A stretch of DNA of 64,000 nt from G963704535 sp963704535 (GCA_963704535.1 OY969916.1:7254001-7318000); one strand, 5' to 3'; positions 44,798 through 53,518 are shown, numbered from the stretch's first letter. A program made the numbers and translations. The notes: generated by a model from the sequence alone, not told the origin.

Positions 44798-45796
44798 ATG
44801 ATCCTGACCGTCACACCCAACCCAACGCTGGACCGGGCGGTGTTCGTGCGCGACTTCCGCCTGGGCGCGACCGTGCGGGCCGAGCGCGAGGTGCTGACAC
44901 CCAGCGGTAAGGGCGTCGACGCGTCGCTGGTGCTGCACGAGCTGGGCCACCCGACCGTGGCGACCGGGCTGCTGGCGGGCCGCCACGGTCGCCTGGCTGC
45001 GGCGCTGCTGGACGAGATCGGCGTGGCCCATGACTTTGTGTGGGCCGAGGGCGAGACCCGTCACGCCCTGGTGCTGATCGACGAGGCGGCGCGGGCGCAG
45101 TCGACCGTGAGCGCGGCGACGCTGCGGGCCGACGAGCGCCACCTGGAGGCGCTGATGCAGGTGATCGACCGGCACCTGCCCGCCGCGCGCTTCGTGATCC
45201 TGGCTGGGAGCCTGCCAGCCGGTTGGCCCGCAGAGGCATACGCTCAGATGGTCGCCCACTGCCGCCGCGCCGGTGTTCCCATGCTGCTCGATACGTCTGG
45301 AGCGGCCCTGGTCGCCGGGGTCGCAGTGGCGCCTGATATTGTGAAGGTCAATGTCGAGGAGTTGGGTGGGCTGGTGCGCCTGGCCCGCCGCGATCCCGCC
45401 GCCGTGGCCCTGGCGGCGGCCGAGCTTCAGCGTCGCCTGTCCAACCAGGCGGTGATCGTCACGCTCGGCGCGGAGGGGACGGTGGCTGCAACCTGCGATG
45501 GGCTCTGCCGCGCGTGGCCGCCGTCCGTGCCGGTCGTTAACGATGCCGGGGCCGGCGATGCGCTGGCCGGCTGCGTGGCCTGGTGCCGGGCCGCCGGCCA
45601 GGATTGGCCCGCCGCGCTGCGCCTGGGCACCGCCGCCGCCGCTGCGGTGGTCGCCACCGACGCGACGGCGCGCTGCGAACGGGCGACGGTGGAGCGGCTG
45701 CTGCCGGCGGTGCGGGTGGAATGGCTCCCTTGCTCTGAAAAGGGGGAGTTTGAGGGGGCCGCCCCTCAAGAATCCCCTTTCCACCACGGATACTAG
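44798..45796 (+). CDS. PfkB-family sugar kinase (1-phosphofructokinase/tagatose-6-phosphate kinase type)
   Basis: 332 aa. TVTPNPTLDRAVFV opens the protein as in FruK/LacC proteins; ILAGSLPAGWP and the C-terminal anion-hole signature DAGAGDALAG (catalytic Asp) follow. It would phosphorylate a sugar phosphate with ATP. The last 20 residues (from CSEKGEFEGAAPQE) are encoded by a dispersed repeat that also supplies the stop codon. It lies between aldolase and rhamnose isomerase genes. ATG 44798 is preferred; an upstream GTG-type start at 44774 lies in the octamer array. Confidence 0.8.
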   Translation: MILTVTPNPTLDRAVFVRDFRLGATVRAEREVLTPSGKGVDASLVLHELGHPTVATGLLAGRHGRLAAALLDEIGVAHDFVWAEGETRHALVLIDEAARAQSTVSAATLRADERHLEALMQVIDRHLPAARFVILAGSLPAGWPAEAYAQMVAHCRRAGVPMLLDTSGAALVAGVAVAPDIVKVNVEELGGLVRLARRDPAAVALAAAELQRRLSNQAVIVTLGAEGTVAATCDGLCRAWPPSVPVVNDAGAGDALAGCVAWCRAAGQDWPAALRLGTAAAAAVVATDATARCERATVERLLPAVRVEWLPCSEKGEFEGAAPQESPFHHGY

Positions 45797-45830
45797 ACAA
45801 GACAATGCCCTTTTCAAGCAATTTCTGAGA
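45737..45830. repeat. Partial MITE-like unit forming the 3' end of the pfkB gene
   Basis: TCTGAAAAGGGGGAGTTTGA begins at 45737 inside the coding frame; the internal hairpin GAGGGGGCCGCCCCTC follows and a degenerate right arm (CCCTTTTCAAGCAATTTCT) ends near 45829. Same family as at 29.3 and 39.6 kb. Confidence 0.7.
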
Positions 45831-45865
45831 GCATCCGCAGATTAGTGCAAGCGAGAACATTTCCT

Positions 45866-47110
45866 ATGACCAACTATCGCGCAGCGTACGAACGCCTGGC
45901 CGAGGACCTGGCCGCCCAGGGCATCGACGTGCCGGCGGTCAAGCAGGCTCTGAAGCAGCAGCGGATCGAGACGCCGAGCTGGGGCTACGCCAATAGCGGT
46001 ACCCGCTTCAAGGCATTCGCCTGGCCCGGCGCCGCCACGACTACCAGGGAGAAGCTGGACGACGCGGCCATGGTGCAGCGTATGACCGGCATCGCCCCGT
46101 CGGTGGCGATCCATATCCCGTGGGACCGCCCGGAGGACGCCGACTACGCCGCGATGTGCCAGTACGCCGAGTTGCGCGGCATCACGATCGGCGCCGTCAA
46201 TCCGAATGTGTTCCAGGATGACGCCTACCGCCTGGGTTCGCTGGGTAGCCCCGACAGCGCCGCGCGCGAGCAGGCGCTCGACCACCTGCTGGAGTGCTGC
46301 GAGATCATGCCGAAGGTCAAGAGCGATCTGCTCAGCCTGTGGTTCGCCGATGGCACCAATTACGCCGGCCAGGACAGCCTGCGCGGTCGCAAGCGCCGCT
46401 TCGAGGAGGGTCTGCGGCTGGTCTACGGGCGCCTGCCGGCCGGCGCGCGCATGCTGATCGAGTACAAGCTGTTCGAGCCGGCGTTCTATAGCACCGACCT
46501 GCCCGACTGGGGCACCTCCTACGCGCTGTGTCTCAAGCTCGGCCCTCAGGCGCAGGTGCTGGTCGACTTGGGCCACCACGCGCAGGGCGTCAATATCGAG
46601 CAGATCGTCGCGTTCCTGCTGGACGAGGGGCGGCTGGGCGGCTTCCACTTCAACAACCGCAAGTACGCCGACGACGACCTGATCGTCGGCAGCGTCAACC
46701 CGTATGAGCTGTTTCTGATCTACGACGAGTTGACCGGCGCGGCCCTGAGCGACGAGCAGCCGGCCGGGGCCACGGCGCGCGGCGTGGCCTATATGCTCGA
46801 CCAGTGCCACAATGTCGAGGGCAAGCTGCTGCCGATGATCTACTCGGTGCTCAACTGCCAGGAGGCGTATGCTAAAGCGCTGCTGGTGCCGCGCGAGCGG
46901 CTGGCGGCTGCCCAGGCTGCGGGCGCGGTGCTGGAGGCGCACAGCATCTTGACCGACACCTACCGGACCGATGTGCGTCCGCTGCTGGCCCAGGTGCGCG
47001 AGGAGCTGGGCGTGCCGGCCGACCCGATCGCTGCCTACCAGGCCAGCGGCTACGAGGCCAAGATCCGGTCCGAGCGTGGGGTCGCGGCCACAAGCGGCGG
47101 GTTTCAATAA
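45866..47110 (+). CDS. L-rhamnose isomerase/sugar isomerase family
   Basis: 414 aa TIM-barrel isomerase, interconverting L-rhamnose and L-rhamnulose. Blocks: IETPSWGYANSGTRFKAFAW, KSDLLSLWFADGTNYAGQDS, MLIEYKLFEPAFYSTDLPDW with the metal Glu, VLVDLGHHAQGVNIEQIVAF and GGFHFNNRKYADDDLIVGS with likely metal His and Asp. It resembles the non-RhaA type of rhamnose isomerase. ATG 45866 follows the kinase gene closely; rhamnulokinase follows after a heptamer array. Confidence 0.88.
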   Translation: MTNYRAAYERLAEDLAAQGIDVPAVKQALKQQRIETPSWGYANSGTRFKAFAWPGAATTTREKLDDAAMVQRMTGIAPSVAIHIPWDRPEDADYAAMCQYAELRGITIGAVNPNVFQDDAYRLGSLGSPDSAAREQALDHLLECCEIMPKVKSDLLSLWFADGTNYAGQDSLRGRKRRFEEGLRLVYGRLPAGARMLIEYKLFEPAFYSTDLPDWGTSYALCLKLGPQAQVLVDLGHHAQGVNIEQIVAFLLDEGRLGGFHFNNRKYADDDLIVGSVNPYELFLIYDELTGAALSDEQPAGATARGVAYMLDQCHNVEGKLLPMIYSVLNCQEAYAKALLVPRERLAAAQAAGAVLEAHSILTDTYRTDVRPLLAQVREELGVPADPIAAYQASGYEAKIRSERGVAATSGGFQ

Positions 47111-47175
47111 CATGGTCCGTGGTCCGTTGTCAGTTGTCCGTTGCAACTGACAAGGGACAACTGACAACTGACTCG
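47111..47175. repeat. Heptamer array GTTGTCA/GACAACT in inverted arms
   Basis: GTCCGTG/GTTGTCA-type units at 47115-47140 and complementary GACAACT units at 47148-47170 lie between the isomerase and kinase genes, starting one base after the isomerase stop. Confidence 0.75.
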
Positions 47176-47192
47176 CTCACAATGGAGCCAGT

Positions 47193-48677
47193 ATGAGTTG
47201 TACGGCAAACTTTATTGCGATCGACCTTGGCGCGTCGAGCGGGCGGGTGCTGTTGGGTCGCTGGGATGGCGCCCGCTTTGAGCTGCACGAGTTGCACCGC
47301 TTCGAGAATGGCGTCGTGAATATTCTGGGGCGGCTGCACTGGGATGTGCTGCGGCTGTGGGCCGAGGTCAAGGCCGGGCTGGCCCGCTACGCCGCCCAAT
47401 TCGACGACCCGCCGGCCAGCATCGGCGTGGATACCTGGGGCGTGGATTTTGCCCTGCTGGACCAGGCCGGGCGCCTGATCGGCAACCCATACGGCTACCG
47501 CGATCGGCACACCGACGGGATGCTGGAGCGGGTGCTCCAGCAGGTGTCTCGGCGCTGGATCTTCGAGCAGACCGGCATTCAGTTTATGCAGATCAACACC
47601 CTGATCCAGCTCTTCAGCATGGTCCAGGCTGGCGACCCACAGCTCGCCGCCGCCGAGACGCTGCTGATGATCCCGGACCTGTTTCACTACTGGCTCACCG
47701 GGCGCAAGGCTGCGGAGTACACTAATGCCACTACCACCCAGTTTTTCCACGGTCGCGAGCGCCGCTGGGCCACCGAGTTGCTGGAGGCGCTGAACCTCCC
47801 GTCCCAGATCCTGCCGCCGCTCGTGGCCCCCGGCACGGTCCTGGGCGAGCTACGGCCCGAGGTGCTCGACGAGACCGGCCTGCGCGGGCCTGTGCCGGTG
47901 ATCGCCCCGGCCAGCCACGACACCGGCAGTGCGGTGGCGGCCATCCCCGGCCTGGGGCCGCACAGCGCCTATATCAGCAGCGGCACCTGGAGTCTGATGG
48001 GCGTGGAGATCGGGCAGCCGATCGTGACCGACCGCGCGCTGGAACTCAACTTCACCAACGAGGGCGGCGTCGCGGGGAGCATCCGGCTGCTGCAAAACAT
48101 CACCGGGCTGTGGCTGCTCCAGGAGTGCCGCCGCCAGTGGCGCCGCGCGCGCCAATCCTACGGCTGGGACGAGCTGCTGGCGCTGGGCGAGCGGGCCGCG
48201 CCCTTCGGCAGCCTAGTGAACCCCGATGCGGCCGACTTCCTCAGCCCCGGCGATATGCCGGCGGCTATCCGGGCCTACTGCCGGCGCACCGGGCAGGCCG
48301 AGCCGGAGAGCGTGGGCGCCGTCGTGCGCTGCTGCCTGGACAGCCTGGCGCTCAAGTATCGCTCGGTGCTGGGCGCGCTCGAAGATCTGGTCGGCCACCG
48401 GCTGGCGACCATCCGCGTCGTCGGCGGCGGCAGCCAGAACCGCCTGCTCTGCCAGCTCACCGCCGATGCTTGCGATCGGCCGGTGGTGGCCGGCCCGGTC
48501 GAAGCGACCGCGCTTGGCAACATCATGGTGCAGGCGATCGGTAGCGGCCACCTGCCCGATCTGGCCGCCGGCCGCCGGGCGATCGCCGCCTCGGTGCAGC
48601 TGGACTTGTATGAGCCGCGCCCCGGCGCCGATTGGGAAGCGGCCTTCGCGCGGTTCAACCGGCTCCTCGCAGTGTAA
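47193..48677 (+). CDS. rhaB: Rhamnulokinase (FGGY family)
   Basis: 494 aa sugar kinase converting L-rhamnulose to L-rhamnulose-1-phosphate with ATP. The N-terminal phosphate-binding block is AIDLGASSGRVLLGRWDG; SIGVDTWGVDFALLD contains the catalytic Asp; PASHDTGSAVAAIP, YISSGTWSLMGVE and VVGGGSQNRLLCQ are the ATP-binding blocks of the rhamnulokinase branch. Start ATG 47193 follows ATGGAGCC. With the isomerase and aldolase it makes a complete route from rhamnose to DHAP and lactaldehyde. Confidence 0.92.
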   Translation: MSCTANFIAIDLGASSGRVLLGRWDGARFELHELHRFENGVVNILGRLHWDVLRLWAEVKAGLARYAAQFDDPPASIGVDTWGVDFALLDQAGRLIGNPYGYRDRHTDGMLERVLQQVSRRWIFEQTGIQFMQINTLIQLFSMVQAGDPQLAAAETLLMIPDLFHYWLTGRKAAEYTNATTTQFFHGRERRWATELLEALNLPSQILPPLVAPGTVLGELRPEVLDETGLRGPVPVIAPASHDTGSAVAAIPGLGPHSAYISSGTWSLMGVEIGQPIVTDRALELNFTNEGGVAGSIRLLQNITGLWLLQECRRQWRRARQSYGWDELLALGERAAPFGSLVNPDAADFLSPGDMPAAIRAYCRRTGQAEPESVGAVVRCCLDSLALKYRSVLGALEDLVGHRLATIRVVGGGSQNRLLCQLTADACDRPVVAGPVEATALGNIMVQAIGSGHLPDLAAGRRAIAASVQLDLYEPRPGADWEAAFARFNRLLAV

Positions 48678-48694
48678 CTTCGTGGATCGGAATT

Positions 48695-49465
48695 ATGATC
48701 ATTGCACTCACCAAAGCCCCCGCCCCGACGCTGACCGACTGCGAGCTAACCTACCTCACGCGCGACCCGCTTGACTTCGCACTTGCACAGCGGCAGCATC
48801 AATCATACTGTGCCGCGCTGCGCCGTCACGGGGTGCAGGTCATCACCCTGACCGCCGACGAGCGGCTGCCCGACAGCGTCTTTGTCGAAGATACGGCGAT
48901 CGTATTTGACGAGCTGGCTGTGCTCACCCCCATGGGGAGCGACGCGCGGCGGGAAGAGCCGGACGCCATCGCGCCGGAACTGGCGCGATGGCGCGCCGTC
49001 CAGCGCATCATGCGCCCGGCGGGGATCGAAGGGGGCGATGTCCTGACGATCGGGAGGCGTGTGTACGTCGGCCTTTCGCCGCGCACGAATGCTGCCGGCA
49101 TCGACGCCCTGCGCCGGATCATTGTCCCATACGGGTATGCGGTGATCCCGGTCGCCGTCACAGGCTGTCTACATCTCAAGACCGGATGCACCGCGCTCGA
49201 CTCGGAAACGGTCTTGATCAACGCCGCGTGGGTCGATCCCGCACCGTTCGCCGGGTACGAGCTGGTGGCGGTGCCGCAGGAGGAGCCCTGGGCGGCGAAT
49301 GTGCTGCGGCTGGGCGACACGCTGCTTATGCACAGCGCATTTCCCAGGACGATCGACCTGGTGGCGGCCCGCACCCTGCGTGCCGACTCACTCGACATCT
49401 CCGAGTTCTCCAAGGCCGAGGCCGGGCTGACTTGCCTGAGCCTGATCTTCGCCATGAACGGGTAG
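48695..49465 (+). CDS. Dimethylarginine dimethylaminohydrolase-like amidinotransferase-family protein
   Basis: 256 aa, five-bladed alpha/beta-propeller. Conserved residues include FVEDTAIVF (substrate Glu/Asp), GIEGGDVL, the catalytic His in GCLHLKTGC, and Cys near the C terminus in GLTCLSLIF. This matches DDAH, which hydrolyses methylated arginines to citrulline; a related role on another guanidino compound is possible. ATG 48695 lies 18 bp after the rhamnulokinase stop, so it may be cotranscribed with the rhamnose genes. Confidence 0.85.
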   Translation: MIIALTKAPAPTLTDCELTYLTRDPLDFALAQRQHQSYCAALRRHGVQVITLTADERLPDSVFVEDTAIVFDELAVLTPMGSDARREEPDAIAPELARWRAVQRIMRPAGIEGGDVLTIGRRVYVGLSPRTNAAGIDALRRIIVPYGYAVIPVAVTGCLHLKTGCTALDSETVLINAAWVDPAPFAGYELVAVPQEEPWAANVLRLGDTLLMHSAFPRTIDLVAARTLRADSLDISEFSKAEAGLTCLSLIFAMNG

Positions 49466-49527
49466 CACTATAAAATCGATACGGATGTTAGCACCTCCGC
49501 GCCTGGACAACGTCGAGCTTCGCTGGC

Positions 49528-50346
49528 CTAGAGTTGGTGACGCCTCCGCTGTGGAAGGGAAGAGTGATTTTGTTTAAGGAAACGTAGAAGCGTATCGTTG
49601 AATAAGTCCGGTTCGTCGAGGAAGGGAAAGTGGCGGCTCGCCGGCATCACGACTACCTCGGCGGCGGGGATATGGTCGAACAGGTCGGCCTGGTTGGGAT
49701 GCACGATCTCGTCGCGGCCGCCGTGGACGATCAGTGACGGCACGGTCAGCCGGTGAAGCTGCGGTCGCAGGTCGGTGCGCCACATCGAGTTGATGACGCG
49801 TTGGAGCGTGATGGAGCTTGACTTGACGCTATCGTCGAGGATCTCCACCACCGCTGGGTCATTGGTCTCGCCGAGGAAGTGGTTGAACATAAAGCGGCGC
49901 AAGCGCGGCAGCCGGACGAAGAGCTTGGCGATCATGGGGCGATCCATGAGCTTGAGCACCCACGAGAGCGAATCGCCGACGATCGGTGCGCCGACTGTCG
50001 TGACGCACACAACTCGCTTCGGATGGTTGATCGCCGTCTTCAGAGCCACCATACCGCCCATCCCATGTCCCACTAGCCGAACTTGCTTTATCCCTAGCTC
50101 GTCGATAAACCGGATCACTTGGTCAGAATAGTTCTGAATGTTTTCCTCGGTGTTCTGGTGGCGCGATTCGCCAAACCCCCAGAAATCAAACGAGTAGGTG
50201 CGAAAGTATTCTGCGACGCAGTCCATGGTCGGGAACCAGTAGCGCCAACTTCCCAGCCAGCCATGCAGAAACAACACCGGCTGACCATAGCCTAAGACTT
50301 CGTAATGGACCACTTGATGGTCAATAATCATGATACCCATAGACAT
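49528..50346 (-). CDS. Alpha/beta hydrolase with Gly at the nucleophile position
   Basis: 272 aa from ATG 50346. The fold is clear: FLHGWLGSWRYW (oxyanion hole), FDFWGFGES, acid Asp in VHGGRDEIV and His in PASRHFPFLDEP. The nucleophile elbow reads GHGMGG where GHSMGG is expected; the codon is GGG, two changes from Ser codons. It should lack hydrolase activity, or use another residue. A frameshifted anti-sigma gene lies directly upstream on the same strand. Confidence 0.8.
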   Translation of the reverse strand: MSMGIMIIDHQVVHYEVLGYGQPVLFLHGWLGSWRYWFPTMDCVAEYFRTYSFDFWGFGESRHQNTEENIQNYSDQVIRFIDELGIKQVRLVGHGMGGMVALKTAINHPKRVVCVTTVGAPIVGDSLSWVLKLMDRPMIAKLFVRLPRLRRFMFNHFLGETNDPAVVEILDDSVKSSSITLQRVINSMWRTDLRPQLHRLTVPSLIVHGGRDEIVHPNQADLFDHIPAAEVVVMPASRHFPFLDEPDLFNDTLLRFLKQNHSSLPQRRRHQL

Positions 50347-50401
50347 CCCCGGCTGTTCATCTTTGCCTCTACCATGATGAACGTCAGCGCCGGGCAAAGC
50401 G

Positions 50402-50649
50402 TCACGTTGTCGCCTTCCAGCCGCGAAATACCTTGAGGAGTTCGTCCCGCGCCGTCATCGGCACCGCTGCCTCCGCCAGCATGCCCGCCAGATCGATCGT
50501 CATACGCATCTGGTCGAGGTACAGACGACAGTAGTCGCAGCCGACGAGATGCAACTCAAATCGCGCGCGCTCGGGTGGGGCAGCGTGTCTTCGAAATACT
50601 TAGTGACCAGTTCTACCAGCTCTTGACATGTCAGGTCGCGCTCAGTCAT
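50402..50649 (-). pseudogene. Zinc-finger (zf-HC2) anti-sigma factor, one frameshift
   Basis: ATG 50649 opens MTERDLTCQELVELVTKYFE, the usual start of zf-HC2 anti-sigma proteins. One base is missing near 50575: the frame then continues as PERARFELHLVGCDYCRLYL, giving the HxxxCxxC zinc site, through a short helical tail to TGA at 50402. No sigma factor gene is next to it. Confidence 0.65.
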
Positions 50650-50902
50650 GGATTTATCGATACCTACGTTTCATAAAATACTGCTCAAGCGCGATGCACC
50701 TCGGACCGCGTCCGGCACAGTAATATCCGCTGATTAGTCTCGCTGATCTCGAAAACATTACAGCTCTCTACATCTTTAGACTGAGATCGGCACTCGATCA
50801 AAGGTCGTGGGCTGGATGCTTCGCGGGCTAGAGGCGCATAGCGGCCGGATGGGTTATACTCGCCCTATGACGACCGCACCCTGGCGGCCCTGGAAACGGA
50901 GC

Positions 50903-51112
50903 ATGACAATGCTGAATCAACACGGAGATGGTTCGCTGGTGCAGGAAATCAGCCTTCCTATTCTCCAACGCACTGCGTCCGGCTACTTCGCCGAGGTGCC
51001 AGCTCGGCTCCTGGCCCAGCGCCGCAGCGTGATCGACCACCTGATCGACCTTGCCTTCGACACCCTCGGCGCCCGCTACCTAGAGGTGCTGGTCTACGAG
51101 GAAGCAGTGTAA
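50903..51112 (+). CDS. Small hypothetical protein
   Basis: 69 aa: MTMLNQHGDGSLVQEISLPI, then LQRTASGYFAEVPARLLAQR and a helical C terminus ending EVLVYEEAV. ATG 50903 follows ACGGAGC at short distance. TATACT at 50855-50860 with ATG 50867 six bases later would allow a longer leaderless form (81 aa). No family is recognised. Confidence 0.5.
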   Translation: MTMLNQHGDGSLVQEISLPILQRTASGYFAEVPARLLAQRRSVIDHLIDLAFDTLGARYLEVLVYEEAV

Positions 51113-51115
51113 GAT

Positions 51116-51275
51116 GGGAAAGGGGGTTTGAGGGGCGCAGCCCCCTCAGTCTTCCCCACTCACACTGTAAAGGAGAATGGCGCCGCCCGAAAGCTTGTCG
51201 GGAATAAGATGTAAAGCGTCCCGGCGTGAAATGTGAAACGTGATATGTGAGGTGTTTCACGTTTCACGTTTTACG
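51116..51275. repeat. Palindromic repeat and heptamer array
   Basis: GGGGTTTGAGGGGCGCAGCC with complementary bases at 51126-51155, then GTGAAAT/GTGAAAC units (51226-51246) opposed by GTTTCAC units (51253-51268). Confidence 0.6.
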
Positions 51276-51308
51276 TGCGCTTTGGGATGAAGAAGAAGTT
51301 CAGAGTCC

Positions 51309-52184
51309 CTAAAGTAGCGAGCCACCTGACCCGGCGTAGCACATTGGGTCGAAGAAGGGTGAGTGAGCGGTCGAGACGAAGGTATCCACGTCGGCGATCT
51401 GGAATCCCGCAGTCAGCAGCGCCGCCAGTGCGGGGTGCGGGCCGGGCACATCGAGCCGCAGCACCGGCGCCCTGGCCGCCGCCCACTGGACGGCAGCGCA
51501 CAGGCAGGCCGCCGCGTCCTCGGGAGTGCGCGCTCCGACCGGGCCGATCCGAATTGCATCAGGGGACCAGAACGTCCCGGCCCGCAGCCGCACGTACCCA
51601 TAGCCAACAGTGCGCCCCGCCCGCCGGAACCACAACGGCACGCCGCCCTCCTGCTCGACCCAGTATGCATGATCCTGCGGTCGGGAGCGACCGCCGACGT
51701 CGGCGTCCCACTGCACCAACACCGGGTCGCCGGCCTGCCCTTCCACGAGGTCAACCTCGCTTGCGGCCGGCATAGCGCCGAGCGGCGCATTGGCGCGCAG
51801 CAGGTAGTCGGGCCATTGCGGGCGCATCCCGGCGCGGATGTACAGGCTCAGTGCGCGCGGGTCGGACGAGCTGAGTGTGCAGCGAACCCGCTCGCCGTGC
51901 GGCGCGAGAGCACGGCGCAGCAGCCCCGCGCCCAGCCCGACCGACTGGCGCTGCGGTCCCACGAATAGGTCGGTTAGGAACGTGATGTCGCTGCGGGTCA
52001 CGGTGCCCGCGTAGCCGACGATCTGCCCATCCTGCTCGGCGACGTACAGCTCGCCGGTCGCCAGGATATGCGGGTAGTCGGGCAGCATGGTGCGCGGCGG
52101 TGGATTCGGGACATCGCCGACCTCATTGTCGTACCAGACATCGTAGATGCCCGCCAGGTCCTCCGCGCCAGCACACCGGATCAT
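51309..52184 (-). CDS. GNAT-family N-acetyltransferase
   Basis: About 291 aa from ATG 52184 (MIRCAGAEDLAGIYDVWYDN); in-frame starts up to 52238 exist. The acetyl-CoA-binding motif A is ITFLTDLFVGPQRQSVGLGA followed by LLRRAL. A second, weaker GNAT-like half occupies the C-terminal 140 residues (YWVEQEGGVPLWFRRAGRTV). It would acetylate an amine; substrate unknown. The peroxiredoxin gene lies upstream on the same strand, separated by a repeat. Confidence 0.75.
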   Translation of the reverse strand: MIRCAGAEDLAGIYDVWYDNEVGDVPNPPPRTMLPDYPHILATGELYVAEQDGQIVGYAGTVTRSDITFLTDLFVGPQRQSVGLGAGLLRRALAPHGERVRCTLSSSDPRALSLYIRAGMRPQWPDYLLRANAPLGAMPAASEVDLVEGQAGDPVLVQWDADVGGRSRPQDHAYWVEQEGGVPLWFRRAGRTVGYGYVRLRAGTFWSPDAIRIGPVGARTPEDAAACLCAAVQWAAARAPVLRLDVPGPHPALAALLTAGFQIADVDTFVSTAHSPFFDPMCYAGSGGSLL

Positions 52185-52243
52185 CGCGCCGGTCCCCGTT
52201 GGCTCCTCCATCTCCTCATGCTCCATCAATACATCCAATTGCG

Positions 52244-52311
52244 GGCGATTCGCGATTCGCCCCTACGACCATTGCATCCAATGCAGGCGATTCGCGATTC
52301 GCCCCTACGAC
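52244..52311. repeat. Duplicated 26-bp block with heptamer GCGATTC
   Basis: GGCGATTCGCGATTCGCCCC, continuing to 26 bp, occurs at 52244-52269 and 52286-52311. Each copy holds two GCGATTC heptamers. The second overlaps the 3' end of the peroxiredoxin gene. Confidence 0.75.
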
Positions 52312-52883
52312 GACGATGCCCGGTGCCCGGCCAGCCAGGCGACGACGACCTCGGCGTGCGTATCGGGCGGGAAGACCGGATACCACACATGCTCAATTCG
52401 CCCATCGTCGATCACCAGCGTCAGCCGCTTCAACAACGTCATCGCCCCGACGACAAAGGTCGGCAGGCGCAGCGCGCTCGTGAGTGCGAGATCAGCATCG
52501 CTCAACAGGTCGAAGGGCAGATGCAGCCGGCCGGCGGCCTCCTGCTGGTACGCGGTATCCTGGGTGCTGAGCCCAAACACGCGCGCGCCGAGCGACCGCA
52601 GTTCCTGGTGGTGATCGCGAAACGAGCACAACTCCGGCGTGCAGCCGCGCGCACCAGGGATGGCATCCCAGCCGGGCGGCGGGTCCTGGTGGGGCTGGCC
52701 GGTGCGTGGGTAGGCATACACGACGGTGCGCCCAGGGAGCCGGGCCAGGTTCACCGGCTCCCCCGAGGTCGACGGCAGAGCGATCGATGGGACGGCCATG
52801 CCGACCAGGTGGTCGCATGCGCCGTCATCGGCTGGTACCGGCAGGTCAGCCGGGAGACTGTAGAGATCGTCGCTGCGGCTCAT
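52305..52883 (-). CDS. Peroxiredoxin (redoxin domain)
   Basis: 192 aa thioredoxin-fold peroxidase. VVYAYPRTGQP is the strand before the active site, and GARGCTPELCSFRDHHQEL holds the peroxidatic Cys and a second Cys five residues on, as in atypical two-Cys (PrxQ/AhpE-like) enzymes. VFGLSTQD and LPFDLLSDADLAL complete the fold. It should reduce peroxides with a thiol donor. The extreme 3' end runs into the duplicated repeat block, so the last residues may be repeat-derived. Confidence 0.85.
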   Translation of the reverse strand: MSRSDDLYSLPADLPVPADDGACDHLVGMAVPSIALPSTSGEPVNLARLPGRTVVYAYPRTGQPHQDPPPGWDAIPGARGCTPELCSFRDHHQELRSLGARVFGLSTQDTAYQQEAAGRLHLPFDLLSDADLALTSALRLPTFVVGAMTLLKRLTLVIDDGRIEHVWYPVFPPDTHAEVVVAWLAGHRASSS

Positions 52884-53518
52884 GGCGGATCCTCCTCAAC
52901 GCCCATGATTCGAGATGGGCAGTAGCATACCATAGAATCCCTGGTCCCTCGCCGAGATCCCACGACACAATTTCCTAACGACTTTTTTATCTACCCGTTT
53001 CTTTTGTAAAACCTCGTCGGTGTATGGATTGTATTAAAGAACTTAACGAGTTCGTTCTTCGAGCGATACGACAGAAAGGAGCGCGGCACAAAGAACTTCC
53101 GATAGCTGGTTTTCCATCGTGACACCAAGATTTCTACACAGTGTGGGTCGGCCAGGTCGCCGCTACTCGCACGTTTGCCAAGGAGCAAACTTACCATGCA
53201 CCACGTTGTTGCAATACTATTCGCAGAAACAATCCTTTCCTGTACCTCATGGTCCCTCGCACATGTCGCCACTGATGCTACCCCTTTCAGACTGCTAGCC
53301 GCTAGTCTTCTGGAGTACACCCCGCCGCACGCGAATGCTGAAACACCATTCGCCATCCGGACCCCAGCACCTGAATCTTGCTGCGTCGCCTATTGGCCTC
53401 GCCGCAGCAATGTAGGTTCAGCCGTACGCTGAATTGAGCCGGCGTATTGCCGCTCGAACGAGTTCGGACGACCACTAGTTTGGGATCAGCGACATTGTGT
53501 TGGAGCATAGAAAGAACC
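52884..53518. other. Long upstream region of the isoprenoid cluster
   Basis: No convincing gene. An open frame from ATG 53196 (78 codons) begins like the cyclase leader: TTGCCAAGGAGCAA at 53174-53187 recurs at 60633-60646 just before the diterpene cyclase, and both are followed by ATGCA and CACGTTGTTG/TACGTTGTCG. The rest of that frame does not resemble the cyclase. The region probably holds the cluster promoter, but no strong -35/-10 pair could be chosen. Confidence 0.4.

Noticed and set aside
44777..47167. Long minus-strand frames opposite the PfkB kinase and rhamnose isomerase
   Set aside because: Both sense genes have full family motifs; the antisense frames have low-complexity, His/Arg-rich composition.
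52991..53356. 121-codon minus frame upstream of the reductase
   Set aside because: No start signal, no recognisable motif, and it lies in the likely promoter region.
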